Made by a program: the position numbers and the translations under genes
NCBI GenBank assembly: GCA_002069705.1
Contig: MWBV01000006.1
Span: 1-32,553 of the forward strand
From: Candidatus Diapherotrites archaeon ADurb.Bin253
GTDB lineage: Archaea > Nanobdellota > Nanobdellia > Pacearchaeales > GW2011-AR1
Length of the DNA stretch: 32,553 nt
Direction: 5' to 3'
Notes under the pieces: generated by a model
Databases searched by the model: none
The model's input: only the letters and a program-made list of their open reading frames with translations
Told to the model about the DNA's origin: nothing
Shown here: one piece after another, positions 31,452-32,553 of the stretch
Layout of the letters: every line of letters starts with the position of its first letter
Numbering within the stretch: position 1 is the stretch's first letter

Positions 31452-31763
31452 ATGACAAACGAAACACAATACCCCCCAAAACCAACAATGAAGATAAAAG
31501 TTCTAAAAGGCATTGAAAAATTATGTTATACAGGAGCAATTACCGGACCTATATTATTATTTGGAGGAGATGCAATGGATAATTATAATTTATCTTTAAC
31601 AGGTGCTGGACTTTTTGTAGCAACTGTATTTGGAGCACTTTATACAAATACTAAAAGAAAAGAACTACAATTAGAACAATATTGGAAGGAAGAAAAACAG
31701 AAACATGATGAAAGATATTCTGAATTAAATGATTTTGTAAAGGAATATTCGGGAAGGAAGTAA
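31452..31763 (+). CDS. Small two-helix membrane protein with coiled-coil tail
   Basis: 103 aa. A soluble N-terminus (about 1-20) leads into two hydrophobic helices (YTGAITGPILLFGGDAM and LTGAGLFVATVFGALYTN) and a long charged helix (KRKELQLEQYWKEEKQKHDE). The architecture, helix-loop-helix then a charged tail, is like family A in the ten-gene operon, but the sequence is not clearly related. Gaps to its neighbours are 5 nt and 1 nt, so it is co-translated with the 125-aa protein and the glycosyltransferase and may anchor or regulate them. Confidence 0.65.
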   Translation: MTNETQYPPKPTMKIKVLKGIEKLCYTGAITGPILLFGGDAMDNYNLSLTGAGLFVATVFGALYTNTKRKELQLEQYWKEEKQKHDERYSELNDFVKEYSGRK

Positions 31764-31764
31764 A

Positions 31765-32523
31765 ATGCCAAAAAAAACCCCAACCCCTAAACAACCAGAT
31801 AAAAAATTCAAGAAAATAACACTTATGATCCCCTGTTACAATGAAGAAGCTAGTATAGCAAGTGTTATTGATGGAATCCCTCTTGAAAAATTAAAAAGTC
31901 AAGGTTTCAAAATAGAAGTTCTTGTAATAGATAATAATTCTAAAGATAAAACAGCAGAGATTGCAAGATCAAAAGGAGCTAGAGTCATTTCAGAGCTTAA
32001 TCAAGGCAAAGGAAATGCAATAAGAACAGGCTTCAACAACATCCCTAAAGATGTTGATTATGTTGTAATGCTTGATGGAGATAATACTTACAAACCAGCA
32101 GAAATCCTAAGATTAATTGAACCTTTAGAAAGTGGTTTTGCTGATGTTATTGTAGGCTCAAGATTAGAAGGGCAAATGACAACACATGCTATGAGCCGTT
32201 CCCATAGACTAGCAAACTGGCTTTTCACATTCTTAACAAGATTCATATATGGGGCTAATGTAACAGACACTTGTACAGGATATTTTGCTTGGACAAGAAA
32301 ATCTATTGATATTCTCAATGGAAATATAGAATCAAAAGGCTTTGCAATTGAGGCAGAAATGATAAGTAAAATGGCAAGACTAAAACTCCGTGTCTACTCA
32401 GTACCAATAACTTATGCTCCAAGAGTAGGAGAAACTCACTCAAAGCTCAGCCCATTTAAGGATGCTTTAAAAATAATATGGATGTTAATAAAGAATAAGA
32501 GATGGAAGCCGAAAAAGGAGTGA
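31765..32523 (+). CDS. Family 2 glycosyltransferase (dolichyl-phosphate-mannose synthase-like)
   Basis: 252 aa, GT-A fold. The nucleotide-binding start ITLMIPCYNEEASI is at about 18-31, VLVIDNNSKDKT at about 52-63, GKGNAIRTGF at 81-90, and the metal-binding DxD D104-G-D106 in VVMLDGDNTY. IVGSRLEG follows. The acceptor side has FAIEAEMISKMARLKLRVYSVPITY. It lacks C-terminal membrane helices, as in single-domain DPM1/UgtA-like enzymes, which charge a polyprenyl phosphate at the membrane. It probably supplies sugars for N-glycosylation or other surface glycans and fits the epimerase at 25374. Its stop overlaps or abuts the next gene's start. Confidence 0.9.
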   Translation: MPKKTPTPKQPDKKFKKITLMIPCYNEEASIASVIDGIPLEKLKSQGFKIEVLVIDNNSKDKTAEIARSKGARVISELNQGKGNAIRTGFNNIPKDVDYVVMLDGDNTYKPAEILRLIEPLESGFADVIVGSRLEGQMTTHAMSRSHRLANWLFTFLTRFIYGANVTDTCTGYFAWTRKSIDILNGNIESKGFAIEAEMISKMARLKLRVYSVPITYAPRVGETHSKLSPFKDALKIIWMLIKNKRWKPKKE

Positions 32524-32531
32524 AAAGGAAG

Positions 32532-32553
32532 ATGAAAATCGCCTTTGTATCTG
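32532..32553 (+). CDS. Start of a further gene (cut by the window edge)
   Basis: An ATG at 32532 begins MKIAFVS and runs off the end. A GTG at 32520, overlapping the glycosyltransferase stop by 4 nt (GTGA), is in frame and an alternative start. MKIAFVS is a common opening of family 4 glycosyltransferases, which would suit the position, but seven residues are not enough to identify it. Confidence 0.45.

Overview
The window looks archaeal, most like a DPANN lineage of the Pacearchaeota/Woesearchaeota kind (inference). The base composition is strongly A+T rich. The SRP RNA has its 5' and 3' ends base-paired, and the TrpRS is of the archaeal/eukaryal type. Pilin-like proteins carry class III signal peptides. 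Most isolated genes have a TATA box about 20-30 bp upstream of the start codon, as in leaderless archaeal mRNAs, while some operon-internal genes have a clear Shine-Dalgarno sequence. Very small genes and large Cys-rich secreted proteins also fit such a genome.

Region 1 (1-3344, all minus): tryptophanyl-tRNA synthetase followed by two overlapping pilin-like genes (the second runs off the left edge), a coiled-coil protein, the SRP RNA and a small acidic protein. Region 2 (3379-18553, all minus) is a cell-surface locus. It encodes a 1345-aa multidomain surface protein with a 203-aa partner, a Cys-rich/TSP1-like membrane protein and a multi-pass membrane protein. It also holds three paralogues (353, 619 and 1158 aa) that share one C-terminal domain of about 300 aa, two of them carrying added Cys-rich repeats. 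The 353-aa gene has the longest upstream region, a structured leader and a strong RBS, and may encode an abundant envelope protein. Its promoter shares an 18-bp element with the promoter of the 203-aa/1345-aa operon.

Region 3 (18681-21767): an MNT nucleotidyltransferase/HEPN toxin-antitoxin-like pair joined to a DUF1616-like protein, then three unrecognised genes. Region 4 (21904-25298, minus) is a ten-gene operon of very small proteins separated by only 1-6 nt. It contains three copies of a small two-helix membrane protein and three copies of a small soluble protein, plus unique members. Nothing in it matches a system I know.

Region 5 (25374-32553): a sugar-nucleotide epimerase bracketed by a 59-bp perfect direct repeat that derives from the first gene of the ten-gene operon, a methyltransferase, an HExxH metalloprotease, and a radical SAM/SPASM enzyme. 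Directly upstream of the enzyme is a 44-codon ORF that looks like a RiPP precursor. A second nucleotidyltransferase module, a small RNase H/DUF3800-like fragment, two small genes, a GT2 glycosyltransferase and the start of another gene follow.

A 20-bp element (consensus AACTACTATATAATTACACT) occurs five times between 21131 and 30996, each time in an intergenic promoter region. It ties the ten-gene operon, the peptide/radical SAM operon and several other units into one candidate regulon or family of mobile units.
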